64,000 nucleotides of DNA from Microbacteriaceae bacterium (GTDB lineage: Bacteria; Actinomycetota; Actinomycetes; Actinomycetales; Microbacteriaceae), in assembly GCA_947452675.1 (NCBI GenBank), contig CANGDL010000005.1:1-64000 (forward strand). Direction: 5' to 3'. Below are positions 1-9,287 of the stretch, in pieces. How positions within the stretch are numbered: position 1 is the stretch's first letter; every line of letters begins with the position of its first letter. A model generated the notes under the pieces. That model ran no database searches, was not told where the DNA came from, and saw only the letters and a list, made by a program, of their open reading frames with translations. The translations under genes were made by a program, and so were the position numbers.

Positions 1-1203
<1,203 letters not shown>

Positions 1204-1230
1204 TCAAGAAGTTCTAGAAACCGCCGTCTG

Positions 1231-1836
1231 ATGAAACGACCAATGCCCACTCCGGGCAAGAAGTCTGCTCGTAAGGCGCCGGTTTCTGCTTCTCGCTCAG
1301 CCAAAACCACAAAGGTTTCAGTCGGCGAAGCTCGTGCAACCAGGGCCCGTGCACCGAAGCAAGCGCGTCAGGCGGCTAGTGCCGAATGGATGCGCGGTAT
1401 GCGCCTAAATACCTACACGATCACCCTGTTGGCCATGATTGTGCTTGGAGTTTTGACATTGGCACCTCGAGTCCAGGAATGGTTCGTACTTCGTCAGCAG
1501 GTAGCTCAAGCTCAAGCCGATGTTGCCAAGGCGCGAAATGATGTCACCAACATGCAGTCGGAGGTTAAGCGTTGGGAGGATCCCGTTTACATTCGTTCTC
1601 AGGCACGCAACCGCCTTTATTACGTGATGCCTGGAGAAGTTTCTTATCTAGTAATGGACGCGAATGGCGTCAACACCTCTGATACCTCCGGCACAGTCGG
1701 CTCAATGCTTGCCGACCAGCGCAACTATGGTCAAATCTCAAAATCGATTAAAGAAACTCGCAACAACTGGGTCGACTCGGTCATGCAAAGCGTGATTATT
1801 GCCGGCATCGATGAACCTAAGGTGGCCAACAAATAA
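1231..1836 (+). CDS. FtsB/DivIC-like septum formation initiator
   Basis: Small bitopic division protein expected to act with FtsL and FtsQ at the septum. The 201 residues hold a basic, Ala/Lys-rich cytoplasmic tail (about 1-65), one membrane span (about 67-85), a short coiled coil (about 90-115), then the family ending with DPVYIRSQARNRLYYVMPGE. An internal ATG at 1246 is an alternative start. The stop codon shares one base with the DUF501 start (TAATG), so translation is probably coupled. Family membership is clear; the septal role is known for the family, not shown here. Confidence 0.9.
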   Translation: MKRPMPTPGKKSARKAPVSASRSAKTTKVSVGEARATRARAPKQARQAASAEWMRGMRLNTYTITLLAMIVLGVLTLAPRVQEWFVLRQQVAQAQADVAKARNDVTNMQSEVKRWEDPVYIRSQARNRLYYVMPGEVSYLVMDANGVNTSDTSGTVGSMLADQRNYGQISKSIKETRNNWVDSVMQSVIIAGIDEPKVANK

Positions 1837-2348
1837 TGGCTCTTACTCCCGTGACCGAAGCCGATATCGCCGAGGTTTCTCGTCAATTAGGTCGACCGGC
1901 TCGCGACATCCGTGCGATTGCAGCACGATGTGTCTGCGGCAAGCCAACTGTTGTTCATACAGCTCCAAGGTTGAGCGATGGCACACCTTTTCCCACCACT
2001 TACTACCTGACTCACCGGGGTGCCACCTCAGCTGTTTCAACTCTCGAAGCGAGCGGCCTGATGGCTGAGCTTCAACAGCGACTGGCAGATGAACCAGAAT
2101 TGGCCGCCTCATACTTGAAGGCTCACCAGGCATACATCGCCGATCGCGATCAGACCGGCGCCGAGCTGGGCCTGGATGTTCCTGAAATCGCCGGGATTTC
2201 GGCTGGAGGAATGCCAACCCGGGTGAAGTGTTTGCACGCGCTCATCGGCCATGCGCTAGCCGCCGGACCTGGGGTAAACCCAATCGGAGACATTGCTCTT
2301 GAACTTTGCAGTTGGAGCCCAAGCCGATGTGTCTGCGAAAGTTTCTAG
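1836..2348 (+). CDS. DUF501 family protein
   Basis: Conserved actinobacterial protein of unknown biochemical function, usually downstream of eno and divIC. The 170-residue product has the family core: a Cys-containing segment RCVCGKPTVV, the strand-rich FPTTYYLTHRG, and the C-terminal GGMPTRVKCLHALIGH with further Cys and His residues that could bind metal. In many actinobacteria a ppx/gppA phosphatase follows; here a type II NADH dehydrogenase takes that place. Start is fixed by the one-base overlap with the upstream stop. Confidence 0.88.
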   Translation: MALTPVTEADIAEVSRQLGRPARDIRAIAARCVCGKPTVVHTAPRLSDGTPFPTTYYLTHRGATSAVSTLEASGLMAELQQRLADEPELAASYLKAHQAYIADRDQTGAELGLDVPEIAGISAGGMPTRVKCLHALIGHALAAGPGVNPIGDIALELCSWSPSRCVCESF

Positions 2349-2404
2349 AATCACAAGTTTCAAACCCGAACCAAAGTCTAAATAAATCAACTAGTCAAAG
2401 GTAG

Positions 2405-2410
2405 TAAATT
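2405..2410 (+). promoter_or_regulatory. -10 box, probable leaderless promoter of ndh
   Basis: TAAATT ends six bases before the ndh ATG and no Shine-Dalgarno sequence fits between them, so the transcript probably starts at or next to the ATG. Confidence 0.5.
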
Positions 2411-2416
2411 AGAACA

Positions 2417-3763
2417 ATGCCTGCTAATAACACTGGTGCCGCGGCACCAAAAATTCTTATCGTCGGTGGCGGTTACGCCGGTTTCTACACTGCTTTTAAG
2501 CTAGAGAAGCTTTTGGGTAAGGGTGAAGCCGAGGTCACACTCGTTGACCCACTGCCATACCTGACCTACCAGCCATTCCTTCCTGAGGTGGTCGCTGGTT
2601 CAATCGAGGCTCGTCACGTTGTTACCTCACACCGTCGTCACCTTCGCACCACCAACATTGTTGCGGGCAAGGTCACCAACGTTGACCACAAGAAGAAAAC
2701 TGCAACCATCGAGGTCGACGGGTTGAAGCCTTATAAGCAGCAGTATGACCAGATTGTTGTCACTGCCGGTGCTGTCTCACGCACGTTCCCTATTCCAGGA
2801 GTGGCCGACAATGCAATCGGCCTAAAGACCATCGAAGAGGCAGTTGAGATTCGCAACCGAATCATCACAAATCTAGACAAGGCAGCTAACCTTCCTGCTG
2901 GTGCCGCTCGAGATCGCCTACTCACCTTCGTAGTGGTAGGTGGCGGGTTCGCTGGTATCGAGACTTTCGCTGAGATGCGCTCATTGGTCAGCTACCTCTT
3001 GCGTTACTACCCAAACATCGCTTTCGAAGACACAAACTTCCACCTGATCGAAGCCATGGGCCGCATCATGCCTGAGGTTTCTTTAGAGACCAGCCAGTGG
3101 GTAATCGCAAACCTAGACCAGCGCGGTGCGAAGATTCACCTAAACACCCAGCTTCAGTCAGCAGTAAACGGCAAGATTGAACTTTCTACTGGTGAGAGCT
3201 TCGAGTCAGACGTTATCGTTTGGACAGCTGGAGTCATGGCTCACCCATTCGTTCGCAACACCGACCTTCCCCTAGACGAGCGTGGCCGCGTGACTGCCAA
3301 GGCAACCCTTCAGGTTGTCGAAGGGGAGAAGGTCATTGCTGATGCGTGGACCGCGGGTGACGTTTCTGCTGTGCCTGACCTAACCGGTGGCGGCGTCGGC
3401 GGCTTCTGTGTGCCAAACGCACAGCACGCTGTTCGCCAAGCTAAGTTGCTGGCTAAGAACATCGTTGCCTCGCTTCGCGGTGAAGGCATCAAGGAGTACT
3501 ACCACGTCAACCTAGGAGCCGTCGCGGGTCTTGGCGTTGGTGTCGGTGTGTTCCAGTTCCGCAAGCTAGCCATCAAGGGTGTGATCGCTTGGTTCATGCA
3601 CCGCGGTTACCACGGCCTAGCAATGCCTATGTGGGAGCGTAAGATTCGCGTTTTCTCAGGCTGGATCTGGAACTTACTGCTACGTCGCGACATCGTTGCC
3701 ATCTCGGCAACAAAGGATCCGCGTTTAGCCTTCGAGACGTTCGCGTCTCGTCCAAAGGCTTAG
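2417..3763 (+). CDS. ndh: Type II NADH dehydrogenase (NDH-2)
   Basis: Single-subunit, non-proton-pumping NADH:quinone oxidoreductase at the inner face of the membrane. The 448 residues carry an FAD-binding GGGYAG motif (residues 17-22) and a second Rossmann GGGFAG near residue 175 for NADH. WTAGV near 275 and a TAGDVSAVPDL-type FAD contact near 315 follow. The C-terminal region has hydrophobic and basic helices (VIAWFMHRGYHG, WIWNLLLRRD), the usual membrane anchor. It lies 68 bp after DUF501 and has its own promoter-like box and a strong terminator behind it. Confidence 0.95.
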   Translation: MPANNTGAAAPKILIVGGGYAGFYTAFKLEKLLGKGEAEVTLVDPLPYLTYQPFLPEVVAGSIEARHVVTSHRRHLRTTNIVAGKVTNVDHKKKTATIEVDGLKPYKQQYDQIVVTAGAVSRTFPIPGVADNAIGLKTIEEAVEIRNRIITNLDKAANLPAGAARDRLLTFVVVGGGFAGIETFAEMRSLVSYLLRYYPNIAFEDTNFHLIEAMGRIMPEVSLETSQWVIANLDQRGAKIHLNTQLQSAVNGKIELSTGESFESDVIVWTAGVMAHPFVRNTDLPLDERGRVTAKATLQVVEGEKVIADAWTAGDVSAVPDLTGGGVGGFCVPNAQHAVRQAKLLAKNIVASLRGEGIKEYYHVNLGAVAGLGVGVGVFQFRKLAIKGVIAWFMHRGYHGLAMPMWERKIRVFSGWIWNLLLRRDIVAISATKDPRLAFETFASRPKA

Positions 3764-3778
3764 TAAAAGCTAAAGGAA

Positions 3779-3803
3779 GGGGATGCCAGAAGGCATCCCC
3801 TTT
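3779..3803 (+). terminator. Rho-independent terminator after ndh
   Basis: A 9-bp perfect stem (GGGGATGCC / GGCATCCCC) with loop AGAA is followed by TTT. It ends the ndh transcript just before the tRNA gene. Confidence 0.85.
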
Positions 3804-3809
3804 CGTTTA

Positions 3810-3885
3810 GCCTCCATAGCCCAATGGCAGAGGCAGACGACTTAAAATCGTCAAAGTGTGGGTTCGAGTCCCACTGGAGGCACCA
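3810..3885 (+). tRNA. tRNA-Leu (anticodon UAA), class I shape, CCA encoded
   Basis: All arms fold: acceptor GCCTCCA/TGGAGGC, anticodon stem GACGA/TCGTC with loop CTTAAAA (anticodon TAA, 3843-3845), T arm GTGGG-TTCGAGT-CCCAC, discriminator A and encoded CCA. The D arm has the short 3-bp stem and AATGGCAGA loop typical of leucine tRNAs. The variable region is only AAAGT (5 nt), whereas bacterial tRNA-Leu normally has a long class II arm. It would read UUA codons, which do occur in this window. Confidence 0.9.
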
Positions 3886-3919
3886 AAAGTTCGATGCACA
3901 GGCTAATCTATAAGTTGTA

Positions 3920-4005
3920 CGACAGGGGAGCGCCATTAGGCGCTGAGAGTGTGAATTTCACAGACCCTCGAACCTGAATCCGGGTAATTCCGGCGGAGGA
4001 AGTCG
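3920..4005 (+). promoter_or_regulatory. TPP riboswitch (THI element)
   Basis: Contains the conserved pieces in order: GGGGAGCGCC, the pairing partner GGCGCTGAGAG, ACCCTCGAACCTGA, CCGGGTAATTCCGGCG, and a closing P1 helix CGAC (3920-3923) with GTCG (4002-4005). It senses thiamin pyrophosphate and sits upstream of the thiamin-type ECF transporter genes, the expected target. Confidence 0.95.
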
Positions 4006-4076
4006 AGCATCTCAGCACGGTCACCGCTTGTCTTTGCAGTGGGTTACCTTTGCAAATTCAAGCGGCGAACGAGCCC

Positions 4077-4098
4077 TCTTCCATTTCTATTAGGAAGA
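4077..4098 (+). promoter_or_regulatory. Candidate Shine-Dalgarno sequestering hairpin of the TPP riboswitch
   Basis: TCTTCC (4077-4082) can pair with GGAAGA (4093-4098), which contains the ribosome binding site of the ATG at 4107. CTTCC can alternatively pair with GGAAG at 3998-4002, the 3' edge of the riboswitch. That alternative pairing would free the binding site when TPP is absent. The switching model is inference. Confidence 0.5.
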
Positions 4099-4106
4099 AG
4101 CCAATT

Positions 4107-4712
4107 ATGAACACCAGCAATTCAAATCAAAAAATATTCGCCTGGCGAGGCATCGATCTCCTTACCTCGGCTGTTCTAGCCGTCGCACTCGGCGTGGCAT
4201 TTTGGGGTTTTGATGTTTTTGTTTACCCAATCGTCGGGCTAGCTACGGCTGGCTTTCCACCCTTAGGTGGGTTAGCAACGGGAGTTTGGATTTTACCGGC
4301 GGTCGCTGGAATGCTTCTAGTTCGCCGCCCAGGCGCAGCAATTTTCGTTGAAGTGATTGCCGCAAACGTGGAACTAGCACTCGGGAATTCTTGGGGTGTA
4401 ACTGTCCTCGTTTCTGGATTACTGCAAGCCGCCGGAGTCGAAATAGTTTTTGCATTATTCCGCTACCGTCGCTTTGGATTCGCCGTTGCCGCCATCGCGG
4501 GGGCGCTTTCCGCCGTTTTTGAAATTGTCGGCTACGAGCTCAATGCCTACTATGCCGACTACTCCCCAGTCTTCAAGATTGTGCTCGTTATCTGCGCGAT
4601 TGTCTCAGGTGCTGCTGTCTCAGGAGGATTAGGTTCGCTTCTGATTCGAGGTCTTGCCAAGACTGGCGTCCTGAATGCTTTCTCGGTGGGTCGTGAGGCG
4701 CGAGCCAAATAA
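4107..4712 (+). CDS. ykoE: Thiamin ECF transporter S component, YkoE family
   Basis: Substrate-binding membrane subunit for thiamin or its pyrimidine precursor. The 201-residue protein has about five to six hydrophobic spans with the YkoE pattern (WGFDVFVYPIVGLATAGFPPLGGLATGVW, then a FVEVIAANVELALG segment). The frame is open from a TTG at 4050, but the ATG at 4107 is preferred because GGAAGAAG lies 8-14 bases before it. Substrate is supported by the upstream TPP riboswitch and by the ABC/EcfT gene that overlaps its stop codon (TAATG). Confidence 0.9.
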   Translation: MNTSNSNQKIFAWRGIDLLTSAVLAVALGVAFWGFDVFVYPIVGLATAGFPPLGGLATGVWILPAVAGMLLVRRPGAAIFVEVIAANVELALGNSWGVTVLVSGLLQAAGVEIVFALFRYRRFGFAVAAIAGALSAVFEIVGYELNAYYADYSPVFKIVLVICAIVSGAAVSGGLGSLLIRGLAKTGVLNAFSVGREARAK

Positions 4713-6712
4713 TGGTTCAAGGTCAGCGAAAGGGTGTCCAAGTCAGAAATTTGACTTGGACGCCTTTTGCGAGCCCTAAACCGCTTCTCAAACAATTGAC
4801 CTTCACGGTAGAGCCCGGCGAGAGAGTCTTGCTCATTGGTCCGAGCGGTTCGGGCAAATCAACACTTTTGAGAGCAATCGCCGGTGTGCTCCAGGAAACC
4901 GAATCGGGTGACCTCTTGGGTGAGATTGAGGCCGACTCCGCAGGGTTGCTGCTGCAAGACCCTAATGATTCATTGGCGTCTGACACTATTTATCGCGAAG
5001 TTGCATTTGGGTTGGAGAACGCCGGGGTAGGTCAACCCGAAATGAGAACTCGTGTTTCAGCCGCTGTGAACTCCGTTGCTTTGAATAAACCATTGGGGCA
5101 TGCATCCAAGGATCTTTCTGGCGGCGAGATGCAGCGCATGGCGTTTGCCGGGGTGCTGGCTATGAACCCCGAACTTCTTTTGCTTGATGAGCCAACATCA
5201 ATGCTCGATCCGGATTCAGCGGACTCTGTGCGTTCGGCTGTGTCGATCGACCTTGAGAGGGAAGGCTCCACGTTGATTGTGGTTGAGCATCGGTTTGAAG
5301 CGTGGTTGCCTATCGTGAATCGAATCCTGGTGCTCAACGGTGACGGTGAGTTGGTCTTCGATGGTGAACCAAATGCAATAATTCAGAACCACGCCGATTC
5401 GCTTGAATCACTGGGGCTTTGGCTGCCTGGATTGTCGGCACCAAAACCTAAGAAGATTGAGCTCGGCGAGCCAGCCTCTGGACAACTTAAGATTTTGACC
5501 GGAGCTAGCGGTGCCGGAAAAACAACCGAACTAAAGCGAAGATTGAACACCGATTCGTTAGCCAAGATCATCCCGACCGAAATTGGATATGTTCCACAGC
5601 AGGCTGAGCTGACCATCATCGGAAACACAGTGTTCGAAACGGCAAGTATGACCGCAAAGTTGGTGGCCAAGCAACTCGGCTTAAGTGAAGTCAACGCCAT
5701 TGAGCACACTCGCAAACTTTTGGAGTCGCTTAACCTCTCCCACCTCGAAAACGCGAACCCATACGAGATTTCCGGAGGGGAACAACGTCGACTCGCAGTG
5801 GCCACCGCGTTAGCGCATGGGCCGACGGCTCTTTACTTGGATGAGCCAACCGTTGGTCAAGACCGTGAATCCTGGGCCGCCATTCTCGGGGTGATTCTGT
5901 CGGCTCGTGACTCGGGAGTTCAGGTGACTGTGGCCACTCATGATGCCGATCTGATTCGTTTTGCCGATGAAATCACCGTAATCAAGCCGTCTTCCTCAAT
6001 CAGCGTGAAGGACGATGTCCCGCAGGTCAGTGGGCTAGCTATCTTTCTAGCGCCCATAATGCTTTTGATCGGTTCAATGGGAGTCACCTCGGTAAGTCGC
6101 GGATTAATGACGTTAGCGGTGCTATTTGCGTCGGCGGCTATCCTCGGAACCCGGGGTTTTCGGATCGCTCGACCTAAGGTGTTGATTCCAGCGCTACTCG
6201 GAGTCGCTTCCATCGGATTTTCAAACTGGTATCTAAGCGAAGGTGCCAATCCGATTACGGGTCTCGTGGCTGCCATGAGGGTAGCCACTTTTGTGTTTCC
6301 AGGCGTCCTTTTGGCTACACAGTTACGACCGATTCCGCTAGGTGATCAGCTTGGTCAGTCACTTCGCTTGCCGGCTCGCCCGGTAGTTGCGGCAGTTGCC
6401 GCCATGCAGCGAATTGAGAGTTTATTGGGTTTGTGGAGCGAGCTACGTTTTATCCATTCAATCCGGGGACTGAGTATTGGAAATACACCATGGATGCGAG
6501 TCTCGGAGTTCTCGAGGATGGTTTTTGCTCTTCTGATTCAAGCTATCAGGGGCGCGGCTGTAATGGCTGTCGCGATGAACTCTCGGGGTTTCTCTGCTGG
6601 AAGGCGCGGTTCTAAACGAACCTGGGCTGAGCCACCAAAGCGCGGCCGATTGGACTGGTTGGTGCTGGGGCTAAGCGCAATCGCCGCGGCAGCGCCATTC
6701 CTTATCCGTTAG
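4712..6712 (+). CDS. Fused ECF energy-coupling protein: two ABC ATPases plus EcfT (YkoD-YkoC fusion)
   Basis: Energizing module of the thiamin ECF transporter. The 666 residues contain ATPase 1 (Walker A GPSGSGKST at 43-51, signature LSGGEMQR, Walker B LLLLDEP) and ATPase 2 (Walker A GASGAGKTT at 264-272, signature ISGGEQRR, LYLDEP). From about residue 440 there is a hydrophobic EcfT-like region with coupling-helix style segments (QSLRLPARPV, RGAAVMAVAMNSRGF). In the classic arrangement YkoD (tandem ATPases) and YkoC (EcfT) are separate; here they are one chain. The start overlaps the ykoE stop. The last four bases overlap the stop of the convergent pirin gene. Confidence 0.9.
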   Translation: MVQGQRKGVQVRNLTWTPFASPKPLLKQLTFTVEPGERVLLIGPSGSGKSTLLRAIAGVLQETESGDLLGEIEADSAGLLLQDPNDSLASDTIYREVAFGLENAGVGQPEMRTRVSAAVNSVALNKPLGHASKDLSGGEMQRMAFAGVLAMNPELLLLDEPTSMLDPDSADSVRSAVSIDLEREGSTLIVVEHRFEAWLPIVNRILVLNGDGELVFDGEPNAIIQNHADSLESLGLWLPGLSAPKPKKIELGEPASGQLKILTGASGAGKTTELKRRLNTDSLAKIIPTEIGYVPQQAELTIIGNTVFETASMTAKLVAKQLGLSEVNAIEHTRKLLESLNLSHLENANPYEISGGEQRRLAVATALAHGPTALYLDEPTVGQDRESWAAILGVILSARDSGVQVTVATHDADLIRFADEITVIKPSSSISVKDDVPQVSGLAIFLAPIMLLIGSMGVTSVSRGLMTLAVLFASAAILGTRGFRIARPKVLIPALLGVASIGFSNWYLSEGANPITGLVAAMRVATFVFPGVLLATQLRPIPLGDQLGQSLRLPARPVVAAVAAMQRIESLLGLWSELRFIHSIRGLSIGNTPWMRVSEFSRMVFALLIQAIRGAAVMAVAMNSRGFSAGRRGSKRTWAEPPKRGRLDWLVLGLSAIAAAAPFLIR

Positions 6713-7605
6713 TTTCGCGCCTTGAGGGTCACATTCGGAAGTTCTGGTGCCGGCGTCCAACCACCAATGTGGTCGACAAATTCAGGGATGCCGGAATCGC
6801 GGTTATTCCATTTTTGCCGTATTTGAACGATTTCATCGTGACTTCGTTCAATGAAGTTCCACCACATCACTATTGGTTCGCTGAACGGCTCACCGCCAAG
6901 GAGCATCAAGATTGCTTCCGTGTGACCATTATTTCGGATTGAAACCCGCGGCGTGCCAAGTTCTAGATATTCCATTCCGTGCAGCGGTAGAGGCTGCCCA
7001 TCAATCGATACCGCGCCAGCTGCAACGAGGAGACCGTGCTCGAAACCGAGGTCGAGTTCTATTGTTGCACTAGCTCCTGCTGGCACTCGAAGTTCTGCCC
7101 CTAGCAACGGGCTGTATAACTTTGTTTCGGCCCGGCTGGTCTCATGTCCCTTCATCGCACCTGCAAAAACGGTTCCTTGAATCAAGCCAATCGCTATTCG
7201 AGGGAGATCATCATATTGATCAAACTCGGGAGCCATTTTTCTTACCGAATCGGGAAGAGCAATCCAGAGCTGAAGTGAGTGCAGCACCTGACCATCGGCG
7301 ATTGATAGCTCGCTGTGAGCAATTCCTCGGCCGGCTGTCATCAAATTAAGTTGCCCCGGAGTGATGTTTTTAACTGAGCCGATACTGTCGCGATGCTCAA
7401 CCTGACCTTCAATCATCCAGGTGGCAGTTTGTAAGCCCGTGTGGGGGTGTGCGGCTACGACCATACCCTCGGTTTGAGTGGTTGGCCCGAAGTGATCTAC
7501 AAACGCCCATGCACCGATCATGCGCTTTCGCGCGTTGGGGAGAGTTCGACGAACTTCGATTCCCGTTCTGGTCGAAAGTTTTACGTATCTAGGCTCGAGA
7601 AGCAT
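6709..7605 (-). CDS. Pirin family protein (first of a tandem pair)
   Basis: Cupin-fold protein of the pirin family; members act as metal-dependent redox sensors or quercetinase-like dioxygenases. The 298 residues keep the N-cupin metal ligands: His53 and His55 in HPHTG, His97 and Glu99 in GIAHSE. The C-terminal half ends with the GGEPFSEPIVMWWNF pirin_C signature. The gene lies 9 bp downstream of a second pirin, probably in one transcript, and overlaps the ykoDC stop by 4 bp. Substrate is unknown. Confidence 0.92.
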   Translation of the reverse strand: MLLEPRYVKLSTRTGIEVRRTLPNARKRMIGAWAFVDHFGPTTQTEGMVVAAHPHTGLQTATWMIEGQVEHRDSIGSVKNITPGQLNLMTAGRGIAHSELSIADGQVLHSLQLWIALPDSVRKMAPEFDQYDDLPRIAIGLIQGTVFAGAMKGHETSRAETKLYSPLLGAELRVPAGASATIELDLGFEHGLLVAAGAVSIDGQPLPLHGMEYLELGTPRVSIRNNGHTEAILMLLGGEPFSEPIVMWWNFIERSHDEIVQIRQKWNNRDSGIPEFVDHIGGWTPAPELPNVTLKARN

Positions 7606-7614
7606 GTTTGAAGA

Positions 7615-8598
7615 TTAGTGTCTGTGGTGAAAGGGCTGAAGTGCGTCGTCTGGAATCTGGCCAAATCGACCGTATTGGTAGTCTTCCATCGCCTGGATGA
7701 TTCCGGCCTTATCGTTCATTACGAATGGCCCGTAGGCGACCACAGGTTCCTTTATAGGTTGCCCACCAATCAAGAATATTTCAAGTGCGTTATGGCGCGA
7801 ATCCTGCTGGGTGTCGGCGGAAAGGACTACTCGGTCGCCGTGGCCGAAGACGGTAAGTGAACCGGTTGAAATTTTTGCCAACGGGCTGCCATCAACCGAT
7901 TCTCCAACTGTTCCCTGGCCGGCAAGCGTGTAGGCGAGCGCATTGAATTCAGGGTTCCATGGAATCGATACCGATGCCCCGGGTGCAAGTGTGATGTGGG
8001 CAATGGTCATTGGTGTCTGAGACTTGCCGGGCCCGATGTTGCCGCCGATATCTCCGGCAAGAACACGGATGAGGGCGCCGCCATCCTGGCTCGAAACCAA
8101 AGCTACGTCTCCACCTTCAAGACTTTGGTAAGCCGGGTTGATCATCTTTTTTGTGGATGGAAGGTTTATCCAAAGCTGAATGCCGTGAAAGATTCCACCT
8201 GACATCACAAGTGCATCCGGGGGAGTTTCGATGTGCAGCACGCCAGAACCGGCAGTCATGTATTGAGTTGCGCCATCCTGGATGGTGCCGCCACCGCCGT
8301 GGCTGTCTTGGTGCTGAAAAGTGCCATCGATCATGTAGGTGAAGGTTTCGAAACCACGGTGGGGGTGCCAAGAGGTGCCTCTGGGTTCGTAAGGCGCATA
8401 CTCGACTTCACCCATCTGGTCCATGTGAATGAATGGGTCTAGGTCTTGGTATGAAACCCCAGCAAAAGCGCGGGTTACCGGAAAGCCATCGCCCTCGTGC
8501 GCTTGCGGACCACGTGTCACCGATTTGACTGGACGAGAAATCCCGGTGGCTGGCTCGAGACGAGGCAGGGTCAAGGTGTCCGCTGTAACTGCTGGCAT
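7615..8598 (-). CDS. Pirin family protein (second of the pair)
   Basis: A 327-residue pirin with metal ligands His78 and His80 (HPHRG), His122 and Glu124 (LHIE in place of the usual HSE). A Gly-rich insert (HGGGGTIQDG) lies between the ligand pairs, and GGQPIKEPVVAYGPFVMN near the C terminus is the pirin_C signature. It differs clearly from its downstream neighbour, so the pair is not a recent duplication. It is transcribed divergently from lemA across 87 bp. Confidence 0.92.
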   Translation of the reverse strand: MPAVTADTLTLPRLEPATGISRPVKSVTRGPQAHEGDGFPVTRAFAGVSYQDLDPFIHMDQMGEVEYAPYEPRGTSWHPHRGFETFTYMIDGTFQHQDSHGGGGTIQDGATQYMTAGSGVLHIETPPDALVMSGGIFHGIQLWINLPSTKKMINPAYQSLEGGDVALVSSQDGGALIRVLAGDIGGNIGPGKSQTPMTIAHITLAPGASVSIPWNPEFNALAYTLAGQGTVGESVDGSPLAKISTGSLTVFGHGDRVVLSADTQQDSRHNALEIFLIGGQPIKEPVVAYGPFVMNDKAGIIQAMEDYQYGRFGQIPDDALQPFHHRH

Positions 8599-8673
8599 GT
8601 GCCACGCTCCTTATTCTGAGAACTTACCTAGAGTACACCTCTGTCAAGCCCCACTAGACAAATCTTATTCCCG

Positions 8674-8679
8674 TAGCAT
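8674..8679 (+). promoter_or_regulatory. -10 box, probable leaderless promoter of lemA
   Basis: TAGCAT is followed by six bases (AAAGCC) and the lemA ATG; no ribosome binding site is present. Confidence 0.5.
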
Positions 8680-8685
8680 AAAGCC

Positions 8686-9255
8686 ATGGACATTTCACTG
8701 ATCGTCATCATCGCAATTATTGCAATAATCGGCATCTTCCTATGGTCAACCTACAACGGCCTAGTCACTCTCAAGGTTCGAGTTGATGAGGCATGGAGTG
8801 ACATCACCGTGCAGCTGAAGCGTCGCGCGGATTTAATTCCAAACCTGATCGAGACCGTAAAAGGCTATGCCTCACACGAAAGTTCAGTTTTCGAGAATGT
8901 CACCAAGGCTCGTGCAGCAACAATTTCGCCCGATGTCATGAACCACCCAGGCAAGGCGGCAGCCGCCGAGGGCGAGTTCCACTCAGCTATGAAGAGCCTT
9001 TTTGCCGTTGCAGAGGCTTACCCGCAACTTCAGGCAAATCAGAACTTCCTAAGCCTTCAGGCGGAGTTGACCGACACCGAAGACAAAATCATGGCCGCAC
9101 GACGCTTCTACAATGGTGGCGTTCGTGAACTAAATACGAAAATCAAGCAGTTCCCACAGGTGCTTTTTGTGCGCAGCCTTGGTTTCAAAGAGCGCGAGTT
9201 CTTTGAAGTGGCAGACGTGGCTGCCATCAGCGAACCACCTCAGGTGAAGTTTTAA
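8686..9255 (+). CDS. lemA: LemA family protein
   Basis: Membrane-anchored helical-bundle protein of unclear function that often neighbours HtpX. The 189 residues have one N-terminal membrane span (about 4-22), then the LemA core VRVDEAWSDITVQLKRRADLIPNLIETVKGYA, and the later ARRFYNGGVRELNTKIKQFP and FFEV segments. HtpX follows 32 bp downstream in the same direction, so the two are probably co-transcribed and may share a membrane quality-control role. Confidence 0.95.
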   Translation: MDISLIVIIAIIAIIGIFLWSTYNGLVTLKVRVDEAWSDITVQLKRRADLIPNLIETVKGYASHESSVFENVTKARAATISPDVMNHPGKAAAAEGEFHSAMKSLFAVAEAYPQLQANQNFLSLQAELTDTEDKIMAARRFYNGGVRELNTKIKQFPQVLFVRSLGFKEREFFEVADVAAISEPPQVKF

Positions 9256-9287
9256 TTTTTAGCCAAACACGCTCTGCAAGGGTCTAA

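Noticed and set aside
4050-4106. 19-residue N-terminal extension of YkoE from a TTG
   Set aside because: The ATG at 4107 has a good ribosome binding site that fits the riboswitch model; the extension is hydrophilic and lies in the leader.
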